From positions 4,128,878 to 4,192,877 of the forward strand of contig BCIO01000002.1 in the NCBI GenBank assembly GCA_001599975.1: 64,000 bases of DNA, written 5' to 3'. The notes under the pieces are model-generated. The model was not told the origin of the DNA and did no database searches. It saw only the letters and a list, made by a program, of their open reading frames with translations. The position numbers and the translations under genes were made by a program. Of the stretch, positions 1 through 9,872 are shown piece by piece (positions within the stretch are counted from its first letter, which is position 1; each line of letters begins with the position of its first letter). The stretch is from Cystobasidiopsis lactophilus. Taxonomy: Eukaryota; Basidiomycota; Agaricostilbomycetes; Agaricostilbales; Chionosphaeraceae.

Positions 1-65
1 GAGCTGGCGCCTCGGGTCCCGCTTTGAAGATTCTGTCTGACAGCTGTCACAACTCACCTCTGCAG

Positions 66-257
66 AAGAAGGACGAGGTCAAGGCTGACATGAAGGGCAA
101 AAATATTACCCACAAACAAGTCATCTCTCGCTTGAGCAAGCTCTGGAAAGAGTTTGAGGGTCAGTGATGGGACGTTGCCTTGACCCTCTTTCCCGACCGC
201 TAACGGCCTTCCTTTGCCTCTGCAGAGAACCCCAAGAACTTGAAGAACAACAAGTAG
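66..257 (+). CDS. 3' end of a YABBY/HMG-box-like small protein (partial)
   Basis: Two exons can be read: 66-159, opened by an acceptor (ctctgcag), and 226-257, joined by a 66-nt GT-AG intron. The 41 visible residues are Lys-rich and end at a TAG at 255-257. They include HKQVISRLSKLWKEF followed by ENPKN. A tryptophan after a short amphipathic helix, then an 'ENPKN'-type motif, resembles the end of fungal YABBY-like or HMG-box DNA-binding proteins, which are usually short and nuclear. The start lies upstream of the window. The assignment rests on this short tail only; any small Lys-rich HMG-like protein would fit. Confidence 0.4.
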
Positions 258-630
258 CGACATGATATTCCTCTCTCCAACCGTGTCTCTTTCTCGAAGC
301 GCCCTTCTGCCAGTGGGCGGTCGCCGTCTCGTTGTACTCTCCTTTCCGGATGTATGGGTTTTGTCTCGTAGGCCTGGTACCATGATGTCTACCCTAGTAT
401 TTCATTCAAAACAACCGCCATCGGTTTACCCTCTTCCTCGAACGCGTTCTGATTGCTTGTCAACTCTGAACTTTACTCTGCGAATCTAACCCATGCCCTC
501 AGATTTATTGCCAACTTGCTGGCAGCGTGCTTTGTCCGCAAAGTGCTACACTCGTCCTAGTTCTCAAGTAGGGGTCTGAGGGGCACGGTTCAAAGGAATC
601 CCAATCAAATGTCATTGCAGAGTTCCACCA
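258..630. other. Intergenic, convergent 3' ends
   Basis: This stretch lies between the stop of the plus-strand YABBY-like gene and the stop of the minus-strand coilin-like gene. It is presumably made of the two 3' UTRs. I see no further gene or repeat. Confidence 0.5.
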
Positions 631-3344
631 TCAAGGCAAAACAGACAGCCTGCGGCAGTCTTGGATGTCTTGCCACAGCCAGTACTCCCCGTCGTCCACC
701 TCAGCGTCTTGCGGATCTTCGTCCATTGGCGTGCGCGTGGAAGGGTGCAGGCGCAAGTGCAGTGTGCACTCTTCCTTTTGAGGATCGGTTTGTAAGGTTG
801 ATGTCGGGATGAGATTGTCATCCGGCAGAGTGTTGAACTCGGGGTCGCTCAAGAGGACTCCATAGCGCGTGACGTACTCTGGGGCGTGGGTCTCGAGAGA
901 CAGCTCTAGAGTCTGATACGACGACTTGCGTCAGCATCTTGCGTTGCGCGACTTCGCGTTGGATAAACCTACTTGAAAAGTAATTCGGTCTTCTTTTTGC
1001 AGAGTAGAGGGCTCGAGCACGCGAGGAAGGCGAGGAAAGCTGCGGGCGACAGCGCTGAGCTGTGGCCAATTGGACCACTCGTCGGTCGCGATCGACTGCT
1101 CCTTCTCGTGTGTTGCCTCATTCGATCCCGAGGAGATGTAACGGGGCAGCTGTTTGGGAGGAGCTGGGTCAAATCGTGGTTTGTTGGCTGCGATTTGTGT
1201 CTCGCCTGGGATGAAGTCCGCTGCTTCTACATCGACCGATGTGATCACAATGTTTGACGGCAGATCGTCGCGAGCACTGGGTGGAACGAGAGCGAGTCGG
1301 GCCGGGCGAAAGGTCGGCGAGGTGGGCGAGTAGTCCGTGTCCTGCCCGAAGACAATTTTGTTCGCTTGTTGAGAGGCCATCGCCTGCTTGAAGCCCTTTT
1401 TCTTGTTCTTGTTCTTCTGCGACAGCATTTTCGAGTCGAGAGCTTCTTCCTTTGCCTCCACCGCCGCCATCGTTTGTTCGTACAGAGCGTCCAACTGGAC
1501 CATTGTCTCCGCTTTGGCAGCAGCAAGGGCCGTTTGGTGAGGAGCGTTGGCCTGAGCTGTGCTGCCGTTGACTTTGACTGGGAGAGATGTGGACTTGCCG
1601 AGCGCTCGATTGCGCTCTTGCCGCTTCTTGCGGCGACGGCGCTCGTTGCGGTCCTTCGTTTGGAGTTTCCCCTGCCCTGGAACAACCTGCTTTTTCATCT
1701 GTTGCGACACGCCTCCCGACTTCTTCTGATCCAGCTGAGTCAACCAAGGCTCGATCTCGCCCTGGCGTTCTTGGCTGATCCACGCTTTAACTTGAGCACT
1801 CTCCGGAACAGCGTCGAGTGGGGCTCCAGCCGGAATAGAGACTTTCGCCAGGACAGGAAAGCGAGATTCCGGGAAGCCGACGAGCTTAGACACCCAGAGA
1901 TAGTCGGGTAGCACCAGATCTGGGTGATAGAGCATGGGCATGCTGAGTTGGAAGACTGGCACACTCCCCGAGGCGGAACCATTGGGCTGACTAACTTGAG
2001 TGGTCGTGGCGTGATTGTTCGAGGAACCGCCGCTACTCGAACTGCTGGAGGACGAGGAGGAAGAAGAAGAGCTGTCAGAAGAAGAGGAGGACGACGAATC
2101 GTCATCATCTGACGAGCTGTCGGATTCCGAAGAGCTGGAACTAGACGAGGAGGATGGCGGCGCTGGTATCGCCGCCGCTGTTTGAGGGACTGGTGCTGGG
2201 GCCGGCAGAATTTTGGCGGTCGCAATGGAGGGTGGATCCCGAGTCGTGGGAGCGACGGGTAGCGTGGCGTTCTGCAGCTGGAACGAGGCCAATCCTTTTG
2301 CGAACAGCGCTTGCAATGGATCAGCCCGCGGCCGCTCTTCCTCTTCGAGCACGCTGGCCTGCGGCTGGCCAGCAAATGGGTCGACCGGACCAATCAAAAC
2401 GCTCGCAGCATCGTTCTCAAGCTCGGGCAGCGAGTCATACTGCGGCGCAAAAGCCGGCGAAGAGGGCGTGTAGACTGGTGAGCCCGTCTGGCCAACAACG
2501 ACGTGCGATGCCTGAAAGTCGGGCACCTCAGGCTGAGCATCGACTGGCGCTGCTTCCAAGGGCTGCTGTTGGCTAGGGTGAATTGGGAGGGGCGGTACGA
2601 AATCCGCTTCCAAGTCCGAGTCTTCCGACATGTCGTCGTCGCTGCTGCCGTCCCCATCTTCGTCCATCTTGAAGGAGGCATTGTCGTCCGAATCCCCCTC
2701 CGAGATGTCTCCCGCAAACTGCAGCATCCGCTCCTTCAGGGTCTGCGCCTTCTCCTCCTGCTCGTAGTGCGACAGATCGGCCGGCGCAATCGGGCCGAGC
2801 GCGGTCAGATAGCTGGGCACAATCTCCTCTATCGGCATCTGAGAGTAGCGGGTAGTGGCTTCAGAGAGCTTGCGCCGCTTTGGAACGGGTGGCGCCAAAT
2901 CGTCTTCATCGCCCGCTTCTGCCGAAAGGACCAGTTGTGTTGGAGCCGCTGGAGGTCGCAGTGACTCCTCGACCGGTTGAACACTACAACTTCATGGCTT
3001 CAGCAATCAGCGCTGCCCAGCAGGAAGCAACTTGCTCGATAATGTCATTCTGCGCTCGCAAGTTCAGCAAAATGCGACCTTTGCTGGGCGCAGGCAAGAA
3101 AAGAGCTCACCTCGCTCAACAGAGCACATGACAGACTCAAGGGCAGCTCAAAGCCTGGTCCAGCTGTGAGAAGGCGGCCTGGGGGTGGCGCTGCGGGCCT
3201 TTCGAGCTCACCTTCGACAAACAACTTGACTGGCCCTGTTTCCTGCGACTGCGCCTGAATCTGCTGGACCAGCAGCCGCAGGGATTGTTCTTTCTCGTAG
3301 AGAAGCCAGAATTTGAGATCCTTGTACCGGATCTTGACCCTCAT
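631..3344 (-). CDS. COIL: Coilin-like nuclear-body scaffold protein
   Basis: Five exons on the minus strand (3344-3212, 3163-3111, 3049-3032, 2967-973, 912-631) give a continuous frame of 826 residues. The N-terminus has the coilin N-domain pattern: MRVKIRYKDLKFWLL, then KLFVEAGPGFELP, then a short exon encoding NDIIEQ. In coilin the equivalents are an F/W-LL strand, an LYLEG-type strand and R-x-ND. The middle is acidic and Ser-rich with basic clusters (KRRK near the N-terminus; RNERRRRKKRQERNR). The C-terminus (DRITFQTLELS, then APEYVTRYGVLLSDPE) resembles coilin's atypical Tudor domain. Coilin organises Cajal bodies, where snRNPs mature. The third exon is only 18 nt, so its borders are tentative. 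The family match is inferred from these blocks and was not searched. Confidence 0.7.
2035..2155 (-). repeat. Ser/Asp low-complexity tract inside the coilin-like gene
   Basis: On the minus strand this stretch encodes about 40 residues that are almost only Ser with a few Asp/Glu, built from tcg/tct/tcc/agc codons. It is a typical casein-kinase-2-type acidic serine patch. Coilin and Nopp140 family proteins are known for such phosphorylated tracts. The mixed codons argue that it is selected at the protein level rather than being a fresh trinucleotide expansion. Confidence 0.75.
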
Positions 3345-3394
3345 CTTTGCAGCGTCGGCGGAGCGACTCCAAGAAAACTCTTTCCAAGAACACC
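3345..3394. promoter_or_regulatory. Very short divergent promoter / shared 5' region
   Basis: Only 50 bp separate the proposed ATG of the coilin-like gene (minus, 3344-3342) from the proposed ATG of the small membrane protein (plus, 3395). An in-frame ATG at 3347 on the plus strand would shrink the gap to 2 bp and is therefore less likely as a start. The transcripts must overlap or share one bidirectional promoter. No TATA box is evident. Confidence 0.4.
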
Positions 3395-3709
3395 ATGTCG
3401 GCTCCCCCGCGCCCACGCTTGCGGCAGTTCATCTACCCTACTCTCTTGTTCTATACGATTAGCAGCTTGGCCATCAACCTCAGCGACACCAAGACGCAGC
3501 GCGATCAGCAGCTTTCGCTTTTGAACGCGCAGCAAGCGACTCTTCAAGGACTCTTGGCTCGGAGCAAGCAAGGGGAGCCCCTAGATGCAGTCACAATTCA
3601 GCGGGAACTCGAGATGGTGGGGCTAGCTGAGCGCCAAGGAGTCGTGCCGGTCGAGGAGGTCACCAAAGTCAGTTGGCGAGACGTCTTCAAGCCGGGCCAG
3701 AGACGATGA
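3395..3709 (+). CDS. Small single-pass membrane protein, unknown function
   Basis: This is an uninterrupted 104-residue frame. After a short basic N-terminus (MSAPPRPRLRQF) comes one hydrophobic segment (about residues 13-30, IYPTLLFYTISSLAIN). A Gln/Leu-rich stretch of about 40 residues follows and probably forms an alpha-helical coiled coil. The length, basic start and single helix would suit a mitochondrial or ER membrane assembly factor, but I do not recognise the family. I chose the ATG at 3395 because the upstream in-frame ATG at 3347 nearly touches the divergent coilin start. Confidence 0.55.
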   Translation: MSAPPRPRLRQFIYPTLLFYTISSLAINLSDTKTQRDQQLSLLNAQQATLQGLLARSKQGEPLDAVTIQRELEMVGLAERQGVVPVEEVTKVSWRDVFKPGQRR

Positions 3710-4143
3710 AAGTCGTGAGTTTTCTGCTTCACACAATCTTCAATGATGGCTCAAAATGTAATGCAGGACGGAGCTTTTGGTTCAGAGCATGAAAGTCGTG
3801 TGTACGAGGCATGGATTCATCGTTCGTTTTGCGTCGCTTTGCTCTCGTTCTGATGCAGAAAATGCTCACTTTCATGCCAGACTCCGAGTTAATAAGGATC
3901 TATGTGATGGATTGCGTCCCTGCTAGAAGGCCTTTGCGTTTGGGGGACTGCACGCCCGGAAATCGTGTCGACGCCACCAGCTTGCCTTCAGTCTTTAGTG
4001 CTGGCGAGACTGCTTGCCGAGGTGTCCGTCTGCATTTGTATATACTGTAACATTTGGGTGAGAACAAAAACTACAACGAAACCTGCCGTTTGCTTCTTGC
4101 CAGCAGGCGGCGACGAAGTGTGTTGTTTTGGCAGCACCCGAGG
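3710..4143. other. Intergenic, 3' region plus TDP1 promoter
   Basis: There are about 430 bp with short frames only (for example 3811-4050). They are not supported by splice sites or composition. I see no gene here. Confidence 0.5.
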
Positions 4144-6469
4144 ATGACCCTTCCTCTCAAGCGGGAAGACCACCCTTCGTGCGATGAAGAAGAGCTACTC
4201 AACCTCCAACGCGCACTGGAGGCGTCTATAGAGCCCCAACCAGCGCGCAGCAACGAGGAGGATGTCGATTTGGCTCGAGCCATCAGAGAATCCCTTCAAG
4301 AGGCCCGCGTCCCTCCAGCACCGGCGCCAACTGCTGCCCAAGAAGCTCCCATGCTCGAATACCACGGCAAAGATCCGGTCAGAGAGACAGCCGAGCGTCG
4401 AAAGCGCCCCTTTGAAGCCCTCGCCCCTCCCACCGACGAGCCCGAGCATCCACCGCCTGTTGCATCGACCTCGAGTGCTTGCGTTTCTCCTCCGAAGCGA
4501 CCAAAGCTAGACAACGTTGACGAGTTGGTTCGCTTGAAAGCTTCGGGTGAGCGCGGCTTTCCCTTGTCGACAACATTCGAGTCTCATCAAGTGCTACTCC
4601 CAAAGAGCTCAAGTATCCCAATGGCGCCCTCAGGATTGTTAGAACGCCTGGACGAGGAGCAGACCCCAACGCCGTATCTTTGGCCGACTTGATGGACCGC
4701 GATCGAATGGAGCTTGTTCTCTTTGTCCGCTCTTCCTCTTCTTGGCTCTACAGAGACGTGGCTTACGAGGTTCTAATAGCACACCTACTATCTCGATGAA
4801 GGTTTCTTCTTCAAGTAGTCAGCTCCCTCGCTCCTGTCTGCTTCTCTTCCACTCCGGCACTAATTCTTTCGCAACAAGCCTGCCCTTGAAAGGCAACTAC
4901 CAGCCCGATTGTGTCCCTGCCAATCTGCCACCGGTCTATGCCGGTCGTGACATGAACATGGACCGCGCCGTCATCGAGGACCTCGCCAGACCGCACGGCT
5001 TGGTGACGTACGACAAGAACTTCAACAGGCAAAAGCTCTCCGCTGCCCAGTTCAAAGCATTGTTACCTATGGCCAAGGACTTGTAGACGAACACTGCGGG
5101 AGAAAACTATCATGCTCACTACGTGCGTCTGGCTTCGTCTCTGTATTACTCAGACCTTTGAGAACTGTGGTCTACAGCTTCACTGCGGCGCCTGCGTTCA
5201 TTCAAAGCTTATCGTCATCGTCAGCTTCCACTCTTGCATTGCTCCAATACCGTCGTACTGACGCCAATGGGCTTGCAGCAATATCCTGGGTTTCAACGCC
5301 ACATTGTGACTGGCGCCAACCTGATGCCTTCTGACTTGGAAGTGGGCGACAACGTTTGTCCTGCCCTTCCTTAGCATTTTACCCCTAATTGACGATGGTG
5401 TCAACAGCTGCTCTACATCCACGACTTTCCGCTTTTGCCACCTTCTTCGCCCAGAGGCGAAGTGTTCAGAACCAACTATTCCCGCCAGTTCTTCGACCAC
5501 CTTGCCCGACTCTCTTTTCCCTCTCAAATCTTAAGACGCCTGCACTCCGAGTACAACTTCACTTCAGCGTCCAAGGTCGACATCATTCAGTCTTTTGTCC
5601 CTGTCGGCCCCAGCTTCTTGGCGGGCAACCAAAAGCTCGAGATCTCCAATGCTCTCCCTCGTCTGGCTCACCTTGTGGACTGCCTACCAGATGGCGACTG
5701 GCCTCCAGAAGAGAAGAGGAAGCTGGAAAGCATCTCCGGTTCGGTTGGGAGGTTGGAAGTGAATTGGGTGGATTCGTTCGTGGCGCACACCTTGAAGCTG
5801 GGCAACTTTGAAGACGGGGATGGGGATCAAAGGGTGGAGATCGTGTACCCGACCATGGCAGAGGTGAAGAACTCCCTCACTCGCTCGGTCCGTTTCTCTT
5901 CTTCTGTAGCCCTATCAACCTTAAGCTGACGGAAGAAGGAGAGCACAGGCAGGGGCCAACATTGTAAACCACTCCATGTGGGGCAATCTGCTGAAGACGA
6001 CCAAAGAGGAAGACTTGCTCCGTGACTCGATGCGGCAGCGGTATCGCAACTATCGCTCCCTGGACCCTGGCTACTTCTCCCACCAGAAGACGCTCTTCGT
6101 TCAGGACAAGGAGGACATCAATTCCACTCCAGTTTGGTTCTACGTTCGTCCTCTCCTTCTGCCTTTTGGTCATATATCGGGTGATGCTCATTCGAAACAT
6201 GGACCGAACAGACCGGATCGGCCAACTTCTCCCAGTCAGCCTGGGGCTTTCACTCACACAAGCACTCCATCCACTCCAACCCGACCAACTTCGAGCTCGG
6301 CATCTTCTTCGCTGGCTCCAACCTGCGCAACTTGGTTGAAGGTGGCGACTGGCGCTCCCTGATCACCTACGAGCGGCCCGCCCGAGCGTACGATTTGGAT
6401 GATCCGGAAGACGATGACAACCGGCCATGGAACGCAGCGAGGGGCAAGAAGGACCTGCCGCTGCCTTGA
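4144..6469 (+). CDS. TDP1: Tyrosyl-DNA phosphodiesterase with N-terminal UIM-like motifs; one in-frame stop
   Basis: Nine exons can be placed (4144-4546, 4606-4724, 4780-4814, 4879-5122, 5178-5219, 5279-5353, 5408-5887, 5949-6143, 6212-6469), summing to 617 codons. The first HxK motif is CVHSKLIVI, followed by TGANLMPSDLEVGDN and YIHDFP. The second half has SHQKTLFV and GSANFSQSAWG, then FELGIFF. This is the bilobal phospholipase-D fold of Tdp1, which cleaves tyrosine-DNA links left by topoisomerase I. The N-terminus has two short acidic helices with UIM spacing (EELLNLQRALEAS, DVDLARAIRESLQEA). In exon 4 a TAG lies in frame at 5084-5086. It may be removed as an 84-nt intron (5003-5086, gtgacg...ttgtag), be a real nonsense change, or be a sequence error. 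Confidence 0.8.
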
Positions 6470-6849
6470 CTTCCTCCATGGACCGCCTCCGTTCTAGCTG
6501 CGTTGTGGTGTACTTTGGCAGCATGGGCTCCTTGATTTCTCAAGGCTTTCGGTACTTTGTAGTTTACCCACCATTTTGATTCCAAGCGACCAAGCATTGG
6601 GTGGCAACAAATTGACGGCTCTTGCCTTCTATCCTCCTCCTTTTTGCCTTCCATTGCTAGGAACAAAAGCATCCGCCGCCCGCTTCAGTGGTACTCGGGG
6701 CCCTTTGATACGTGGTGGTCAAGCTCTGGATGGAGCTCTTGGCCCGGTTGATGTCGTCTGCCACCGCTCGCGGCCCGTTGAGCCACGATTATCTGCTTTT
6801 TAGATGCTGATGAACGAACGAGTTATCATCTGGGCCTATGCTCCAGTCT
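6470..6849. other. Intergenic, convergent
   Basis: This 380-bp stretch lies downstream of TDP1. I find no frame with splice or family support. Confidence 0.45.
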
Positions 6850-7017
6850 TCAGACGCTGTAAGATGCTGCTGGCAGTCCAAATGACCTCACCCTGCTAGC
6901 GGCGACTGTTGGCGAAAGGAGGCCGTCTTGCGCTTGCTGCTCGATCTCGGCCAAATGGGCTTCAGCCCGCTTGATATCGGCTTCATGTTGCGCAATCTCT
7001 CTTGCAGTGAAGGACAT
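6850..7017 (-). CDS. Possible micro-protein, unknown
   Basis: A minus-strand frame of about 55 residues starts at MSFTAREIAQHEAD. It forms a charged helix (KRAEAHLAEIEQQ) before a short tail. A GTGAGG donor and a TACAG acceptor near its end could change the last few residues. Its length makes chance a real possibility. The helix-forming, Ala/Glu-rich composition is the only support. Confidence 0.25.
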   Translation of the reverse strand: MSFTAREIAQHEADIKRAEAHLAEIEQQAQDGLLSPTVAASRVRSFGLPAASYSV

Positions 7018-7488
7018 AATACGAACAGGTGGTCGGCCAAGACAAGAACAGGGAAGGCCGTTGAACCTTGTTCGAGCCTTTTGCTTCGATGACATCCATC
7101 CTCACTGAAGCCGCCCTATTTCTCTGTTCTTGGCTTATGCGAGCTCTAGCTGCCGCCGACAGATGCATTACCCTGCTGTTTATGCCTGTCATTATGCCAT
7201 TCACGCCAGGTTGTAGAGCTGTTGGGCCTCTCAGTGGTTTTGAAGCCCTTTGTACTTTGGGTCGTGACTGTCTCACAGACTTCTCATTCCCGCTTATCTT
7301 TCTCTTGGACGCGTTGACTGTTTCAGAGTCAGTACTGTGTCGTTTGAGAATCAGTGTTTTGCCACTGGACGTTCGGCTTGTCCTGGCCCACCACTTGTCT
7401 CGTATTTTCGCCCGCCAGCTGTTCTGTTCGCTCTCGCAAACCTTTGCATAACATAGACACCACCTTTTGCCTTCTATCCTCTGCTTAA
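7018..7488. other. Intergenic / SET-gene promoter
   Basis: About 470 bp upstream of the SET-domain gene. A 233-residue minus-strand frame (6983-7684) crosses it but runs antisense into the SET gene and shows no domain. I see nothing else. Confidence 0.45.
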
Positions 7489-8544
7489 ATGGCTTCTCCT
7501 CCCGTCGGAGCGCACGCCGGGTATGCATTGATTCTCTAGCCCGTTTTCCCATGCGAGCTGGCTCATCTCTACTTCCCGCTCTTCTCAGAGGACATCCCAG
7601 TACCCAGGGTCCTGCGTACCGATATGCCCAGGTCCCAAAGAATGGATCTACCATCGGAGGCCTCGTTGCCACCCGTCTCATCAAAGCTCAGACCACGATC
7701 ATTGAGGAATCTGCGGCCTTCATCTGTCCCGAAAGTCACCTTAGACCTCTAAATCTGGAAGGCTTGCGACAAAAGTTGGCCCAGCTGGAACCGGCCAAGA
7801 AGCAGGCCATCATGCAGCTGCATGCGAACGATCACTACGCTCACGACAAAGATGACGAAGCGAGCAGGCTTTGGGCCATCATGGCTACCAATGGCCAGGA
7901 AGGTTATGACCCATCTGAGGCTCACCTGCACGTCGAAATATCCCACGGCAACCATTCCTGCTCGCCCAACGCCATCGTCCAGTCAGATGCATCCGGGGTC
8001 AGTCGCCTGATAGCCACTACTACTATTTCAGAGGGCGAAGAGATTTGCTGGTGCTACTGGGAGTACGACCTGCTCCTTCTACCCTCCGAAGCCCGCCGCA
8101 AGCAGATCAAAGAGGACAAACACTTTGACTGCGGATGCTCTGCTTGTGCCTTGCCACCGGCGGAGCAGAAAGAAGATGCCCGGCATCGCCAACGACTCTC
8201 CTTCTGGCTGACGGATGACAAGATATTCCCGGGCAATTATGAGTACTTCGTGAGTCTAACAATGCCACATTGCTCTCGGATTGTAACACTCTGTGGTCCA
8301 GTACAAAGAAACTTTGAAGCTCCCCGACCGCTTGATCGAACCTTTTCTGGCCAAAATCCATGTACGTGAAGCTGGACGGGCCTTCGTTGGGGGCAATGTG
8401 GCCGAGACCAAAAGAGCCGCCGATGAGGCGGTGCACGTTGCAGAAACACATGCGGGACAATTCGCTCAGAAAGGGGCCGCTGATTTTTGGCTTGCAGAGC
8501 TCGAAAAGAGTGGTTCTGGCAAGGGCAAAGGAGGCAGGCGCTAG
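7489..8544 (+). CDS. SET-domain protein (SMYD/Set5-like lysine methyltransferase)
   Basis: Three exons are proposed: 7489-7520, 7589-8249 and 8302-8544. The ATG at 7489 gives MASPPVGAHAGG and joins the long frame at a clean intron. SET hallmarks are NHSCSPNA (the cofactor-binding NHS/DxxPN motif), SEGEEICWCYW (the catalytic-tyrosine region) and a post-SET cysteine cluster, FDCGCSACALP, that would bind zinc. No MYND finger is visible between the halves, unlike classical SMYD proteins. The protein is about 310 residues, with a helical C-terminal part rich in Ala and Glu. The substrate cannot be read from sequence; histone or non-histone lysine is expected from the family. The neighbours give no functional hint. 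Confidence 0.75.
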
Positions 8545-8822
8545 ATCTGGCTACTTCTTCTCGTCTTGTTCTTCTTTCGTCTCGTTCTTTTATCTCTAGA
8601 GCTGTTTAGTTCTCTTTCTTTGTCAAAGCACTTCCTTTCCCGCTCTCGCTGCCCAGCGCCCAGCGCCCGTATACGCCCGTCGCCCGGTGGCAAATCCAGC
8701 CAGCACGTGAAATGGCTTCTCGGCTCGCGCTGGCAGAATTTTTTTGGAATTACACCTCGACGCTCGCCCTGCCCTTGCGCCCTTATCTAACGGCTATCAA
8801 TACACTCTAGACAGCCTCAAAG

Positions 8823-9831
8823 ATGGGCCTGAGTGACTCAAACGCGCGCAAGCAAAAGATCTCTGCGGATCCTCGCAACACAAAGTGCTCTTCTCCGTTT
8901 GCTCTGTTCGCTGTGCCTGTTTAAACGAAGCTCGCTGGCAGATGGGCGACCGACACGAACCGGCCAGGCTACAAGTTATTGCTCAAGATGGGCTGGGACC
9001 CGAGCCACTCCAAGGCGCTCACCGCCGCAGCCCCGGCGCCCGCTAAAATCCTCTCCTCCATCCCCGTCGCCAAGGACGACAACCTGGGCATCGGCGCCTC
9101 GGCCAGCCTGAGCGCCAGCTCCGTGTTCAGCGCGTTCGGCAGCAAAGCCGGCTTGAAGTTCATGAAGGCCGGCGAGGAGGTGCGGGAGAAGCACCGCAAG
9201 ACGGAGGGCGGCGACTTTGGCTCGTTGCTGCAGCGGCTCAACACGGCCTCGCCCTCCCCCGCGTCCACACCTAGGTCCGAGTCACCAGCGGTGGTTGTCG
9301 CGGGGGAGAAGCGCAAGGCGGACGAGATGCTGGCGCCCGAAGCTGGGCCGTCCACTCCAAAGGCCGTGGCGTCGAGAAATGCGTATGTTGCTTCTCCTAC
9401 CTTAGCCATCGTGAATCAGGGGCTCAGACGAAGTGGCCGCTTACAGCTCAAGAGCCAAATATCTCAAGTCCAAGCGGTTGGCTGTGTCGGACGCTTCGGA
9501 CATGACTGGCATCCTCGGCTTTCAAATGCCCACCCTATCAGCCGTGTCCTCCGCCGTGGCCTCTCCAGCTCCATCTCCGCTACCAGAGCCGGCTTTCGAA
9601 CCTACTCCCGAACCCACACCGCCGGCCGAGGAGGAAGTTCCACCAGCGGCGGAAAAGAAGCGGAAGAAGAAGAAGCGCGCGGTGGACTCTCCAGCTGTCG
9701 AACCTGTGTCGGAACCGACTCTCGAACCAGCACCACCGGCAGTAGGCGAGGGGGACGCGGAGGTTCCGACAGTCGAGAAAAAGAAGAAGAAGAAGAAGCG
9801 GGCCCGACTTGCAGAGGGCGCCTCTGACTAG
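8823..9831 (+). CDS. PXR1: G-patch protein Pxr1/PINX1-like
   Basis: Three exons are proposed: 8823-8884, 8942-9382 and 9420-9831. The N-terminus MGLSDSNARKQKISADPRN followed by KWATDTNRPGYKLLLKMGW is the family start plus a G-patch. The downstream blocks DNLGIGA, FGSLLQRLN and RAKYLKSKRLA also match Pxr1/PINX1. The C-terminus carries two Lys runs (KKRKKKKRA and KKKKKKKRARL) typical of nucleolar retention. In yeast and human this family works in rRNA and snoRNA maturation, stimulates the DEAH helicase Prp43 and restrains telomerase. Two Pro/Glu repeats separate the Lys runs. It is tail-to-tail with PUS9, about 40 bp apart. Confidence 0.85.
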
Positions 9832-9872
9832 ACTTTTTCTTATCTTTAGACTTGTTCGTCTGGCATGTATTA

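Noticed and set aside
2035-2155. Recent trinucleotide expansion
   Set aside because: Serine codons are mixed (tcg, tct, tcc, agc) with Asp/Glu interruptions, so it looks like a maintained acidic patch.
6983-7684. 233-codon minus-strand frame
   Set aside because: It overlaps the SET gene start antisense, has no domain, and its composition is basic and random.
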